A stretch of 37,013 bases of DNA, taken from the NCBI RefSeq assembly GCF_002155975.1, contig NZ_MUMI01000128.1:1-37013 (forward strand). Direction: 5' to 3'. Below are positions 18,636-26,563 of this stretch, one piece after another. The translations under genes were made by a program, and so were the position numbers. Each line of letters begins with the position of its first letter. Position 1 is the first letter of the stretch. The DNA is from Amycolatopsis kentuckyensis. GTDB lineage: Bacteria > Actinomycetota > Actinomycetes > Mycobacteriales > Pseudonocardiaceae. The notes below the pieces were generated by a model, which saw only the letters and a program-made list of their open reading frames with translations, had not been told where the DNA came from and did not search any database.

Positions 18636-19259
18636 CTAGGGCTGGTCCCAGCCGTCCGAAGCCGCCTTCTCGGCGCCGATCGTGGTGCCTTCGCCGTGTC
18701 CGGTGTGGACCTTCGTCGCGTCCGGGAGCGTGAAGAGCTTCTCGCGGATGGAGCGCACGATCGTCGGGTAGTCCGAATAGGACCGTCCGGTGGCGCCCGG
18801 GCCGCCGTGGAACAGGGTGTCGCCGGTGAACAGGACGCCCAGTTCCGCCGCGTACAGGCAGACCGCGCCGGGCGCGTGCCCCGGCGTGTGGATGACCTGC
18901 AGTTCGGTGCCCGCGATGGTGAGCACCTGGCCGTCGGCCAGTTCGCCGTCCGGGGCGCGGTCCGGGTGGGTGAGGTCCCAGACGACCCGGTCGTCCGGGT
19001 GCAGCAGGATCGGCGCGCCGGTCGCGGCGGCGAGCTCCGGGGCGGCGTTGACGTGGTCGTTGTGCGCGTGGGTGCAGACGATCGCGGCCAGCTTCCGCTC
19101 GCCCACGACGTTTTCGATCGCCTTCGCGTCGTGCGCCGCGTCGATCACGATCACTTCCGCGTCGTCGCCCACGAGCCAGACGTTGTTGTCGACGTCCCAG
19201 CTGCCCCCGTCGAGCCGGAAGACGCCGGAGGTCACCAAGTTCTGCACGATCGCCGTCAT
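18636..19259 (-). CDS. MBL-fold metallo-hydrolase (glyoxalase II-like)
   Basis: A 207-residue metallo-beta-lactamase-fold hydrolase. The metal site is complete: THAHNDH gives H64, H66, D68 and H69; HTPGH gives H128; FTGDTLF gives D147; and HTGHG gives H188. This pattern is typical of thioester-hydrolysing glyoxalase II relatives. Actinobacterial homologues of this length are sometimes linked to mycothiol-dependent aldehyde detoxification, but no mycothiol gene is adjacent here, so the substrate is uncertain. The start at 19259 (MTAIVQNLVTSGVFRL) is chosen because the family begins there; an ATG seven codons upstream (19280) is possible. Neither has a strong ribosome-binding site. It is divergent from the old-yellow-enzyme gene across 97 bp with two palindromes, which may control both. 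Confidence 0.9.
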   Translation of the reverse strand: MTAIVQNLVTSGVFRLDGGSWDVDNNVWLVGDDAEVIVIDAAHDAKAIENVVGERKLAAIVCTHAHNDHVNAAPELAAATGAPILLHPDDRVVWDLTHPDRAPDGELADGQVLTIAGTELQVIHTPGHAPGAVCLYAAELGVLFTGDTLFHGGPGATGRSYSDYPTIVRSIREKLFTLPDATKVHTGHGEGTTIGAEKAASDGWDQP

Positions 19260-19295
19260 GCGCCCGACCCTAGTGGTCATTCGACGGGTAGATGA

Positions 19296-19310
19296 CATAC
19301 CGGCGGTATG
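19296..19310. promoter_or_regulatory. Palindrome CATACC-N3-GGTATG in the divergent promoter
   Basis: CATACCGGCGGTATG is a perfect 6-bp dyad with a 3-nt centre, lying between the MBL hydrolase and oxidoreductase starts. TATGCT at its right edge could be a -10. The form suits a TetR- or MarR-type operator. Confidence 0.5.
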
Positions 19311-19325
19311 CTACCGTCGAGTCAC

Positions 19326-19340
19326 CTTACTGCGAGTAAG
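19326..19340. promoter_or_regulatory. Palindrome CTTACT-N3-AGTAAG before the oxidoreductase gene
   Basis: CTTACTGCGAGTAAG is a perfect 6-bp dyad with a 3-nt centre, 16 nt before the ATG at 19357 and touching its ribosome-binding site. Its GCGAGTA half resembles the half-site of the motif seen at 4980 and 27050, with a shorter spacer. Confidence 0.5.
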
Positions 19341-19356
19341 TTCGAGAGGTGGCGCG

Positions 19357-20565
19357 ATGACCGTCCTGGCGGAGCCGGTGAAGCTGCGGTGCGGCGCGGT
19401 GCTGCCCAACCGCCTGGTCAAGTCGGCGCTGAGCGAGCAACTCGGCGATCGCCGCAACGCGCCCACGAGCGAGCTCGCGGAGCTGTACTGGGCCTGGGCC
19501 CGCGGCGGCGCGGGCGCGCTGATCACCGGCAACGTCATGGTCGACCCGGCCGCGCTCGGCGAGCCGCGCAACGTGGCCGCGACCCCGGATCCCGACTGCT
19601 ACCGGCTGTGGGCCGACGCGGTCGAGGGCACCGGCACGCGGCTGTGGGTGCAGCTGAACCACCCCGGACGGCAGAGCCCGCGGTACCTGTCGCGACAGCC
19701 CGTCGCGCCGTCCCCAGTGCCGTTCGGCAATCGAGGCATCCGTACGGCCTTCGCCGTCCCACGCGCCCTGACCGGCGAAGAGATCGAAGCGATCATCGAA
19801 CGCTTCGGCGTCGCGGCGCGCACGTTCGTCGAAGCGGGCTTCGCGGGCGTGCAGATCCACGGCGCCCACGGCTACCTGGTCTCGCAGTTCCTGTCCCCGC
19901 TGACGAACCTGCGGACCGATGCCTGGGGCGGCGACGCCGTCCGCCGCCGCCGGTTCCTGCTCGAGGTGGTGCGGCGGGTGCGCGAAGCGGTCGGCGACGA
20001 CGTGCCGATGTCGGTCAAGCTCAACAGCGCGGACTTCCAGCGCGGCGGCTTCACCGAGGAGGAGTCCCTGGAGGTCGTGCGGGAACTCGGCGAAGCGGGC
20101 GTCGACCTGCTGGAAGTGTCGGGTGGCACGTACGAGAAGGCGGCGATGATGGGCGCCGGCCGCGCGAGCACCCAGGCTCGTGAGGCCTACTTCCTGGACT
20201 ACGCGGCGAAAGCGCGTGCGGTGTCCGACGTCGCGCTGATGGTCACCGGCGGCTTCGCGACGCCGGACGGGATGGCCGAAGCGGTGCGTTCGGGCGAGGT
20301 GGACGTGATCGGGCTCGGCCGCCCGCTGATCGTCGACCCCGGCCTGCCGGCCCGGCTGCTCGCCGGCGAGGACGCCCGCGCGGAGCGGCGCTGCCCGAAG
20401 ACCGGCATCCGGCTGGCCGACAGCCTCCTGGAGATCCAGTGGCACACCCGGCAGATGCACCGGATCGCCACGGGCAAACCGGTCGACCGGCGCGGCGCGG
20501 TCCCGACCCTGGTGCGGGCCGGGCTGACCGACGGGCTCAACGCGTTCCGCCGCGTCCGCGGTTAG
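19357..20565 (+). CDS. Old yellow enzyme family NADH:flavin oxidoreductase
   Basis: A 402-residue FMN-dependent ene-reductase-type enzyme with a TIM barrel. The start (LAEPVKLRCGAVLPNRLVKS) and the active-site block QIHGAHGYLVSQFLSP (H168, H171 and Y173) are typical of the NemA/2,4-dienoyl-CoA reductase branch. LWVQLNHPGRQSP precedes it, and the FMN phosphate loop reads MVTGGFATPD with DVIGLGRPLIVDP. There is no C-terminal iron-sulfur or FAD domain, so this is the single-domain type that reduces alpha,beta-unsaturated carbonyls. GAGAGGTGG lies just upstream of ATG 19357. Two palindromes in the 97-bp divergent region suggest inducible control. Its stop overlaps the convergent Pr6Pr gene by 3-4 nt. 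Confidence 0.92.
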   Translation: MTVLAEPVKLRCGAVLPNRLVKSALSEQLGDRRNAPTSELAELYWAWARGGAGALITGNVMVDPAALGEPRNVAATPDPDCYRLWADAVEGTGTRLWVQLNHPGRQSPRYLSRQPVAPSPVPFGNRGIRTAFAVPRALTGEEIEAIIERFGVAARTFVEAGFAGVQIHGAHGYLVSQFLSPLTNLRTDAWGGDAVRRRRFLLEVVRRVREAVGDDVPMSVKLNSADFQRGGFTEEESLEVVRELGEAGVDLLEVSGGTYEKAAMMGAGRASTQAREAYFLDYAAKARAVSDVALMVTGGFATPDGMAEAVRSGEVDVIGLGRPLIVDPGLPARLLAGEDARAERRCPKTGIRLADSLLEIQWHTRQMHRIATGKPVDRRGAVPTLVRAGLTDGLNAFRRVRG

Positions 20566-21176
20566 GCGGGCGCGAGCCGCGTGAACCGGCGGTCGTACAG
20601 GAAGGCGCCCGCGGCGAGTGCGGTGAAGAACAGTCCGATGAAGACGCAGTTCAGCGCCACCTGGCCGTAGCCGAGCGCGGCCGCGTCGACGAACGGGTAC
20701 GGGTAGAAGCCGTCGATCGCCCCGCGGGGGAGCGTGAAGGCGAGCCAGGCCAGCGGGTACAGCAGCGACCACCAGACCGTGCGCCACGTGACGGCCCCGC
20801 GCGGGCCGACCAGGAGCCAGCCGAGCACGAACAGGAACGGCACCACCTTGTGCAGCATGGTGTCGGAGAACAGCGACAACCCGTGCAGGTCGTAGCGGCC
20901 GGCGAGGGCGACCTGGTAGACGATGCCCGTCACGATGATGCCGGCCAGCGCGTCGAGCCAGAGGACGGTGAACAGCCGCCCGCGGGCCCGGCCCAGCGCG
21001 ACCAGTGCCGAGGTGAGCACGACCAGCAGGTTCGAATCGATCGTGAAGAAGCAGAGCAGGTTCGCGACCCGTCCACCGGGGGCGCTCGCGGTGGCGACGA
21101 CCTGGGTGACGAGGCCGGTCAGGGCGACCAGCGCGGTGACCGCGAACCAGGCGCGGGTGAGCTTCTCGCTGCGCAT
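20562..21176 (-). CDS. Pr6Pr family six-helix membrane protein
   Basis: A 204-residue integral membrane protein with about six hydrophobic helices. Family features are FFTIDSNLLVVLTSALVALG early, DTMLHKVVPFLFVLGWLLVG in the middle, and FYPYPFVDAAALGYGQV near the end. These match the Pr6Pr (FAR-17a/AIG1-like) group; the eukaryotic relatives hydrolyse lipid esters using Thr and His. The conserved His in TMLHK and an acidic/Thr context in FTIDSN are present, but activity in bacteria is unproved. The ATG at 21176 has a weak ribosome-binding site. TCCAC-T-GTGGA (21191-21201) just upstream is a small dyad. The 3' end overlaps the oxidoreductase gene. Confidence 0.85.
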   Translation of the reverse strand: MRSEKLTRAWFAVTALVALTGLVTQVVATASAPGGRVANLLCFFTIDSNLLVVLTSALVALGRARGRLFTVLWLDALAGIIVTGIVYQVALAGRYDLHGLSLFSDTMLHKVVPFLFVLGWLLVGPRGAVTWRTVWWSLLYPLAWLAFTLPRGAIDGFYPYPFVDAAALGYGQVALNCVFIGLFFTALAAGAFLYDRRFTRLAPA

Positions 21177-21223
21177 CGCCGGAGCTTAGCTCCACTGTGG
21201 ACATATGAACACCGGGGACGATC

Positions 21224-21291
21224 GAAGCCGCGGACCCGGAGAAGTCGCGGACCCGGAGAAGCCGTGGACCCGGCGAAACCGTGGACCGGTC
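21224..21291. repeat. Four tandem copies of a 17-bp unit
   Basis: Units GAAGCCGCGGACCCGGA, GAAGTCGCGGACCCGGA, GAAGCCGTGGACCCGGC and GAAACCGTGGACCGGTC follow one another without gaps. A 17-bp period is not a multiple of three, so this is not a coding repeat even though an open frame crosses it. It lies between two leftward genes. Confidence 0.7.
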
Positions 21292-21301
21292 GCCGCCGGG
21301 T

Positions 21302-21330
21302 GCGCCCCGGCGCCGTCCGCACCGGGGCGC
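21302..21330 (-). terminator. Hairpin after the leftward unknown gene
   Basis: GCGCCCCGG (21302-21310) and CCGGGGCGC (21322-21330) make a 9-bp stem with an 11-nt loop, 6 bp past the stop of the leftward gene that ends at 21337. Confidence 0.6.
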
Positions 21331-21336
21331 CGGTGC

Positions 21337-21777
21337 TCACGCCGCGAGCAGCGAGTCCCGCAGCGCGACGAACGCCTCGTACTCCGCCTTCTGCTCGATC
21401 GGCAGCTGGTACGCGGCGGCCAGGATCTTCGCCACCGACGGGATGATGCTCAGCCGGAACGTCCGGCCGTCGGTCGTCTTGATGACGAACCGGCCCTGCA
21501 GGTCGCGCTTCTTGACCGACGCCCGGTTGGCGTCGTTGATCGTCAGCGGCGTGCCCGCCGTGACGGTGCCGTTCTTCTCCTCGAGCGGGACGAGGACGAA
21601 ATCGGTCTGCCCCGGCTTGAAGCCCAGCGCGAAGTTGGCGACCGAGGTGGTCCGGAAGACCAGGTAGTTCTTCTGCCGGATCTCCGCGGCGTACACCTTG
21701 GTGTAGCTCGCCCCATCGGCGACGGCGCCGTCGAAGGCCGCGTGGATGGCCGCCTTCATCTGTTCCTTGCTGACCAC
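21337..21777 (-). CDS. Unknown small cytoplasmic protein
   Basis: A 146-residue protein that I do not recognise. It is richer in lysine than its neighbours and has no signal or membrane segment. It opens with MKAAIHAAFDGAVADGASYT, suggesting a short helix. A run of alternating hydrophobic residues then suggests a small beta-barrel-like fold (NYLVFRTTSVANFALGF, FVLVPLEEKNGTVTAG, RFVIKTTDGRTFRLSI), and a C-terminal helix (QKAEYEAFVALRDSLLAA) ends it. The GTG at 21777 has an excellent GGAGGAG about 6 nt upstream, so it is certainly expressed. TAAAGT (reverse complement of 21832-21837) may be its -10, and an 18-bp inverted repeat lies further upstream. Function cannot be assigned. Confidence 0.75.
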   Translation of the reverse strand: MVSKEQMKAAIHAAFDGAVADGASYTKVYAAEIRQKNYLVFRTTSVANFALGFKPGQTDFVLVPLEEKNGTVTAGTPLTINDANRASVKKRDLQGRFVIKTTDGRTFRLSIIPSVAKILAAAYQLPIEQKAEYEAFVALRDSLLAA

Positions 21778-21858
21778 GGTTGCTCCTCCATGACCGCTCG
21801 GGAAGTGAGCGGGATCTCTTCGAAGGAGCGCACTTTAGGGATCTTCGCGGTCGGCCGT

Positions 21859-21876
21859 GGCGGGAAAATTCCCGCC
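21859..21876. promoter_or_regulatory. Inverted repeat GGCGGGAA-AA-TTCCCGCC
   Basis: A perfect 8-bp dyad around a 2-nt centre lies in the 210-bp space between the DNA ligase stop (21988) and the leftward unknown gene (starts 21777), about 85-100 bp upstream of that gene's start and just upstream of its possible -10. It may be an operator or a terminator for the ligase transcript. The rest of 21778-21987 shows no gene. Confidence 0.45.
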
Positions 21877-21987
21877 AACTCGCACCGGAAGCGCGTCGAA
21901 TCGTCGAACGCTTCCGCAGGCCGGGTCGGCACCCTCCACTTTGGTCCGCGGGAACAGCGGGCACCAGCGACTTTCGTCGGTCCTTTG

Positions 21988-23520
21988 TCAGCTCCCTTCC
22001 GTCCGGTCGCCGTGGAGCAGGCCGCGGACCGTCTCGATCGTGTCCGCCTCGGCCGGGTCCTTGTCCGGGCGGTAGCGGACCACCCGGGCGAACCGCAGCG
22101 CCAGCCCGCCGGGGTAGCGGGTGCTCACCTGGGCGCTGTCCAGCTCGATCTCCACCACGACCTCCGGCCGGACGTACACCGTCCAGTCGTCGCGGTGGGT
22201 CTCGATCTCCTGGAACGTCCTCGTCTGCCACGCCAGCAGCTCGTCGGTCATGCCCTTGAACGTCTTGCCCACCATGATCGGCGGGCCGCCGTCCGGATCG
22301 CGGGCGCCCAGGTGCAGGTTGGACAGCGTGCCGGTGCGCCGGCCGTGACCCCACTCCGCCGCCAGCACCACGAGGTCGATCGTGTGCACCGGCTTGACCT
22401 TCAGCCACGCCCGCCCGCGCCGCCCGGCCGCGTACGGCGACGCCAGGTCCTTGACCATCACCCCTTCGTGGCCCGCTTCCATCGCCGCCTCCAGGACCGC
22501 GGCGGCCCGCGCGGTGCCCACCTCACCGGGGATCACGTGCGCCCCGGCGACCTTGCGCAGCGCCGCGTTGCGCTCCGACAGCGGCGCGTCCAGCAGGTCG
22601 ACGCCGTCGAGGTGCAGGCAGTCGAAGAAGTACGGCCGCAGCAGCAGCGCCTTGACCTGTTCCTCGCGGGTGCTGCCGAACCGGCTCATGGTGTCCTGGA
22701 ACGGCCGCGGCCGCCCGGCGTCGGTCAGGGCCAGTGTTTCGCCGTCGAGCACCACCGACTCGCACGGCAGCGCCCGCACCAGCTCGACCAGTTCCTGCAC
22801 GCTCCCGGTGATCTCCCGCAGCGTCCTCGTCCAGACGTGCACCTCGTCGCCCTGGCGGTGCACCTGGATCCGCGCACCGTCCAGTTTGTACTCGACGATC
22901 GCCTCGGCGTGCTCGGCGACGGCTTCGTCCAGCGACTCCGCCGGCGACGCCAGCATCGGCTTGACCGGCGTGCCGAGGGTGAGCCGGAACTCCGCCAGCG
23001 CGGCCTGCCCGCCGGTCATCGCCGCGACCCCGGTGACGCCCAGCTTCCCGGACAGCATGAAGGCCCGCCGCACGTCCTCGGCCGGCACCTCGGCCGCGGC
23101 CGCGATGGCGTCGACCATCACGCCCTCCAGCGCGCCCTGCCGCAGTTCGCCGGTGACCAGCCGGAACAGGAACTGCTGCTCGTCCTTCGTCAGCCGCTCG
23201 AACAACGCCCGCAGCACCTCTTGCCGGCGCGTCGACGAGCCCGTGCCCGCCGCGACGCCGGCCGCCGCGGTCAGCGCCGCGTCCACCTCCAGCACCGAGG
23301 CCACCGGTTCGGCGACGGAACCGGCGCTCAGCCCGGCCAGGGTGCGCCAGCCCGCACCCAGCCTGTCCTGCGCCGTCTGGCCGGTGAGGTACGCGATCAC
23401 CGTGGGCAGCTCGGCCATCTCCGCCGCGCGCAGCACCGCGGCCAGGAGGGCGATCTTCGCCTTCCTGGACCTGGTCGCCGCCAGTTCGGCGGACGCGCGG
23501 ACCAACTCGCTCAGCAGCAC
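21988..23520 (-). CDS. ligB: ATP-dependent DNA ligase (LigB type)
   Basis: A 510-residue ATP-dependent DNA ligase that seals nicks in duplex DNA in addition to the essential NAD-dependent LigA. Residues 1-185 form the N-terminal DNA-binding helical domain (LFRLVTGELRQGALEGVMVD). The nucleotidyltransferase domain carries motif I EYKLDGAR with the AMP-accepting K212, motif III SVVLDGETLAL with FFDCLHLDG, motif IV EGVMVKDL and motif V RAWLKVKPVHTIDLVV. An OB-fold domain ends it (KGMTDELLAWQTRTF; GLALRFARVVRYRPDKDP). Architecture and length match mycobacterial LigB (Rv3062). The GTG at 23520 gives the family N-terminus LLSELVRAS. The XRE regulator upstream ends 31 bp away on the same strand, so the two are probably co-transcribed. 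Confidence 0.93.
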   Translation of the reverse strand: MLLSELVRASAELAATRSRKAKIALLAAVLRAAEMAELPTVIAYLTGQTAQDRLGAGWRTLAGLSAGSVAEPVASVLEVDAALTAAAGVAAGTGSSTRRQEVLRALFERLTKDEQQFLFRLVTGELRQGALEGVMVDAIAAAAEVPAEDVRRAFMLSGKLGVTGVAAMTGGQAALAEFRLTLGTPVKPMLASPAESLDEAVAEHAEAIVEYKLDGARIQVHRQGDEVHVWTRTLREITGSVQELVELVRALPCESVVLDGETLALTDAGRPRPFQDTMSRFGSTREEQVKALLLRPYFFDCLHLDGVDLLDAPLSERNAALRKVAGAHVIPGEVGTARAAAVLEAAMEAGHEGVMVKDLASPYAAGRRGRAWLKVKPVHTIDLVVLAAEWGHGRRTGTLSNLHLGARDPDGGPPIMVGKTFKGMTDELLAWQTRTFQEIETHRDDWTVYVRPEVVVEIELDSAQVSTRYPGGLALRFARVVRYRPDKDPAEADTIETVRGLLHGDRTEGS

Positions 23521-23551
23521 CCGGACATCATGACCCGGACCACCGACAATT

Positions 23552-24403
23552 TCAGATCGGCCGGACGTTCGCCCTGGTCAGCGGGGCTTCGGCGATCCAG
23601 CTGGCCAGCAGGCCGAGCGCGCGTTCGCTCGCCGACCCCGGTTCGGCGTGGTAGATCACCAGGCCCTGGTCCGGGTCGTCGGGCAGCCGCAGCGTCTCGT
23701 ACCGCAGCCGCAGCTCGCCGACGACGGGGTTCAGCAGCACCTTCCACCCCTGCGCCTTCTCCCGCACCGCGTGTTCGGCCCACAGCGCGCGGAATTCGGC
23801 GCTGGCACGCGAAAGCTCCTCGACGAGCCGGGCGAACTCCGGGTCGCCGGGGTGCCGGCCGCCCTCCGCCCGCAGGTTCGCGACGACTTCGCGGGTGACG
23901 GCGTCCCACTCCGGGTGCAGCTGCTTCGCGCGTTCGTCCGTGAAGACGAGCTTCGGCATGCTGCGTTCTTCGAGCCGGCCGAAGTCGAAGGCGACCGCGC
24001 CGCCGAGGGCGTTCCAGGCCAGCACTTCCAGGTAGCGCCCGAAGACGAACGCGGGTGCCTGGATGGCGTCCAGCAGCTGCTGCAACTCGGGCCGGACCCG
24101 CTGCGGCGAGGGCTGCTCGCGCCGCTTCGGCGCGGCGAGGTTGTGCAGGTACGACTCCTCGCCCGGGCTGAGCCGCAGCGCCCGGGCGAGTGCGTCGAGG
24201 ATCGCGTCGGAGACGTTCTTCGCGCGGCCCTGCTCCAGCCGCGTGTAGTAGTCGACGCTGATGCCGGCCAGCTGCGCCAGTTCCTCGCGGCGCAGGCCCT
24301 TGACCCGCCGGTGGGTGACCCCGGGCGGCAGGCCCAGGTCCGCGGGGTCGAGGGCGGCGCGGCGTGCCTTCAGGAAGGCGCCCAGCTCGGCGGCGTCACT
24401 CAT
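23552..24403 (-). CDS. XRE-family regulator with MmyB-like ligand domain
   Basis: A 283-residue transcription factor. Residues 5-85 form a helix-turn-helix (LGAFLKARRAALDPADLGLP, then VKGLRREELAQLAGISVDYY with TRLEQGRAKNVSDAILDALA). The C-terminal part (about 110-283) is the MmyB-like, PAS-shaped binding domain (AFVFGRYLEVLAWNALGGAV; NPVVGELRLRYETLRLPDDP; LVIYHAEPGSASERALGLLA), which in related proteins can hold a fatty acid. Regulators of this type are abundant in actinomycetes and often control the adjacent gene. The ATG at 24403 is chosen over an upstream extension because it begins the conserved SDAAELGAFLKARR. It lies 22 bp after fumC and 31 bp before ligB, on the same strand. Confidence 0.9.
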   Translation of the reverse strand: MSDAAELGAFLKARRAALDPADLGLPPGVTHRRVKGLRREELAQLAGISVDYYTRLEQGRAKNVSDAILDALARALRLSPGEESYLHNLAAPKRREQPSPQRVRPELQQLLDAIQAPAFVFGRYLEVLAWNALGGAVAFDFGRLEERSMPKLVFTDERAKQLHPEWDAVTREVVANLRAEGGRHPGDPEFARLVEELSRASAEFRALWAEHAVREKAQGWKVLLNPVVGELRLRYETLRLPDDPDQGLVIYHAEPGSASERALGLLASWIAEAPLTRANVRPI

Positions 24404-24425
24404 GCGTCCAGTATCCGCGCGGGTG

Positions 24426-25823
24426 TCACCGGCCCCCACGGGCCATGCGCAGCACGTCGAGCGCCTCGTCCAGCTGCTCCTCGGTGAGCTTGCCGTCCTT
24501 GACGTACCCGCGCTCGATGACGACCTCGCGGATCGTCTTCAGCTCCTTCAACGCCTGCTTCGCGACCGCAGCCGCTTCTTCGTAGCCGATGTACTTGTTC
24601 AACGGCGTCACGATCGACGGCGAACCCTCGGCGTAGGTCCGCGTGCGCTCGGTGTTCACCGAGATGCCCGCGAACACCTTGTCCGCCAGCAGCCGGGAGA
24701 CGGCCGCGAGCAGCCGCGCGGATTCGAGGACGTTCCGGGCGATCACGGGCAGGTTGACGTTCAGCTGGAAGTTGCCCGCCGCGCCGGCGAAGGCGACCGC
24801 CGCGTCGTTGCCGATCACCTGCGCGACCACCTGCAGCGTCGCCTCCGGGATCACCGGGTTCACCTTGCCCGGCATGATCGACGAGCCCGGCTGCAGGTCC
24901 GGCAGCGCCAGCTCGGCCAGGCCGGTGCGCGGGCCGGAACCCAGCCAGCGCAGGTCGTTGGCGATCTTGTTGAGGGACACGGCGACCGTGCGCAGGTGCC
25001 CGGACGTCTCGACGACGCTGTCCTGTGTCGCCTGCGCCTCGAAGTGGTCGCGGGCCTCGGTCAGCGGCAGCCCGGTGACCGTGGCGAGTTCCGCGGCGAC
25101 CGACGAGCCGAAGCCGTCCGGCGCGTTCAGGCCCGACCCGACGGCCGTGCCGCCGATCGGCAGCTCGCCCAGCCGAGGCAGGCCCGACTTCAGCCGTTCG
25201 ACGCCGAAGCGGACCTGCGACGCCCACGCGCCCGCCTCCTGGCCGAGCGTGATCGGCACCGCGTCCATCAGGTGCGTCCGGCCGGACTTGACCACGTCGG
25301 CCCACTCCGCGGCCCGGACCTCGATCGCGCCGGCCAGGTACTCCAGCGCCGGGATGACGTCCTTGAGGACGGCCTCGGTCGCGGCGACGTGGATCGTCGT
25401 CGGGAAGGTGTCGTTCGACGACTGCGAAGCGTTGACGTGGTCGTTCGGGTGCACGTCGCGGCCGAGCGCGCGGGAAGCGAGCGTCGCGATGACCTCGTTG
25501 GCGTTCATGTTCGACGACGTCCCGGACCCGGTCTGGAAGACGTCGATCGGGAAGTGCGCGTCGTGAGCCCCGGCGGCGACCTCGTCGGCCGCGGCCGCGA
25601 TGGCGTCGGCGACGTCGGCGTCGAGCACGCCCAGCTTGAGGTTCACCCGCGCGGCGGCCGCCTTGAGCAGGCCGAGCGCGCGGATCTGGGCGCGTTCCAG
25701 GCCCCGGCCGGAGATGGGGAAGTTCTCCACGGCCCGCTGGGTCTGCGCGCGGTAGAGCGCGTCGGCAGGCACGCGGACCTCGCCCATGGTGTCGTGTTCG
25801 ATCCGGTATTCCTGATCAGCCAT
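24426..25823 (-). CDS. fumC: Class II fumarate hydratase
   Basis: A 465-residue iron-independent fumarase that interconverts fumarate and malate in the TCA cycle. All family blocks are present: [20 protein letters not shown] at the start, [54 protein letters not shown] (catalytic-site His184), and the signature [15 protein letters not shown] (313-327) holding the catalytic serine loop. Length is standard. ATG 25823 is chosen as the family start; the frame is open upstream through the control region of the divergent GntR gene but has no conservation. The ribosome-binding site is weak. It heads a leftward cluster with the XRE regulator and ligB. The order fumC-glpX is kept as in mycobacteria but with five rightward genes and a serine protease inserted between them. 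Confidence 0.96.
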   Translation of the reverse strand: MADQEYRIEHDTMGEVRVPADALYRAQTQRAVENFPISGRGLERAQIRALGLLKAAAARVNLKLGVLDADVADAIAAAADEVAAGAHDAHFPIDVFQTGSGTSSNMNANEVIATLASRALGRDVHPNDHVNASQSSNDTFPTTIHVAATEAVLKDVIPALEYLAGAIEVRAAEWADVVKSGRTHLMDAVPITLGQEAGAWASQVRFGVERLKSGLPRLGELPIGGTAVGSGLNAPDGFGSSVAAELATVTGLPLTEARDHFEAQATQDSVVETSGHLRTVAVSLNKIANDLRWLGSGPRTGLAELALPDLQPGSSIMPGKVNPVIPEATLQVVAQVIGNDAAVAFAGAAGNFQLNVNLPVIARNVLESARLLAAVSRLLADKVFAGISVNTERTRTYAEGSPSIVTPLNKYIGYEEAAAVAKQALKELKTIREVVIERGYVKDGKLTEEQLDEALDVLRMARGGR

Positions 25824-25892
25824 GACACCGATTCTGGCCCTGATCGGCGGCCCGCGCGTGGTGGCGTTGCGCACCCCACTTCCCTTCTTGGT

Positions 25893-25912
25893 ATCCATTG
25901 TATACATTGGAT
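25893..25912. promoter_or_regulatory. 20-bp palindrome centred on TGTATACA, GntR-type operator
   Basis: ATCCAT-TGTATACA-TTGGAT is a perfect dyad except for one mismatched pair. TGTATACA cores are typical of FCD/FadR-class GntR operators. It lies 18 bp before the GntR start and 70 bp from the divergent fumC start, so it is probably an autoregulatory site. Confidence 0.7.
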
Positions 25913-25930
25913 GCAGAACGGAGGTGGCCG

Positions 25931-26563
25931 GTGAATTCGGTTTACGACGAAGTCCGCGGCCTGATCGTGCTCGGGACGTACCCGGCGGGGCGGCCGGTGA
26001 CCGAGCAGGAGCTGTGCGACCGGCTCGGCGTCAGCCGCACGCCGGTGCGGGAAGCGTTGCGGCGCTTGGAAAGCGACGGTCTGGTGCAGCCCGCCCGCCG
26101 CGGCGTGACCGTGGTCGAACTGGGGGCGAAGGAAGTGCGGGACGCCTACCTCGTGCGGGCCGCGCTGGAGGCGTTGACCGCGGAACTGGCGGCGGACCGG
26201 CGGCGGGCGGGCGAACTCGCCCCGGCCGACCTCGCCCGCCTCGGACACCTCGCCGACGAGGCGGACCGCGCGACCCGAAGCGGTGACCTCGCCGAAGGCG
26301 TCCGGCGCAACCGGGCGTTCCACCGCCACATCGCGGTGCTCGCCGGCAACCCGCCGGCGGCCGAGGCGCTCGACCGGCTCTGGGACCGGATCACCGTCTC
26401 CACCCGGGCTTCGCTGGCCGCGCCCGCCCGGACCGCGCAGGTCGACGAGGAGCACCGGCACCTGGTCGCCGCCATCACCGAGGGGCGGTCCGAGGACGCC
26501 GCCGCCCTCGCCCGCACCCACGTCCTGTCGACGATGTCCGCACTGGGAGGAACCGAAGCATGA
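25931..26563 (+). CDS. GntR-family (FCD domain) transcriptional regulator
   Basis: A 210-residue repressor or activator. The winged helix-turn-helix (about 20-60) reads [20 protein letters not shown] followed by [20 protein letters not shown]. The C-terminal FCD domain has its helices and the usual metal-binding histidines ([31 protein letters not shown]), so it probably senses an organic acid bound through a metal ion. GTG 25931 follows GGAGGT (25920-25925) with 5 nt spacing and is preferred over a TTG at 25898, which lies inside the palindromic operator. The stop overlaps the OsmC start (ATGA), so both are one operon. Codon use is normal. Confidence 0.9.
   Translation: MNSVYDEVRGLIVLGTYPAGRPVTEQELCDRLGVSRTPVREALRRLESDGLVQPARRGVTVVELGAKEVRDAYLVRAALEALTAELAADRRRAGELAPADLARLGHLADEADRATRSGDLAEGVRRNRAFHRHIAVLAGNPPAAEALDRLWDRITVSTRASLAAPARTAQVDEEHRHLVAAITEGRSEDAAALARTHVLSTMSALGGTEA

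Noticed and set aside
21205..23898. An 897-codon rightward open frame across the 17-bp repeat, the unknown gene and ligB
   Set aside because: The opposite strand holds ligB with all ligase motifs; the frame crosses a non-triplet repeat and two terminators.
24261..25934. A 557-codon rightward frame antisense to fumC
   Set aside because: fumC on the other strand is unmistakable; this frame is Arg-rich noise.
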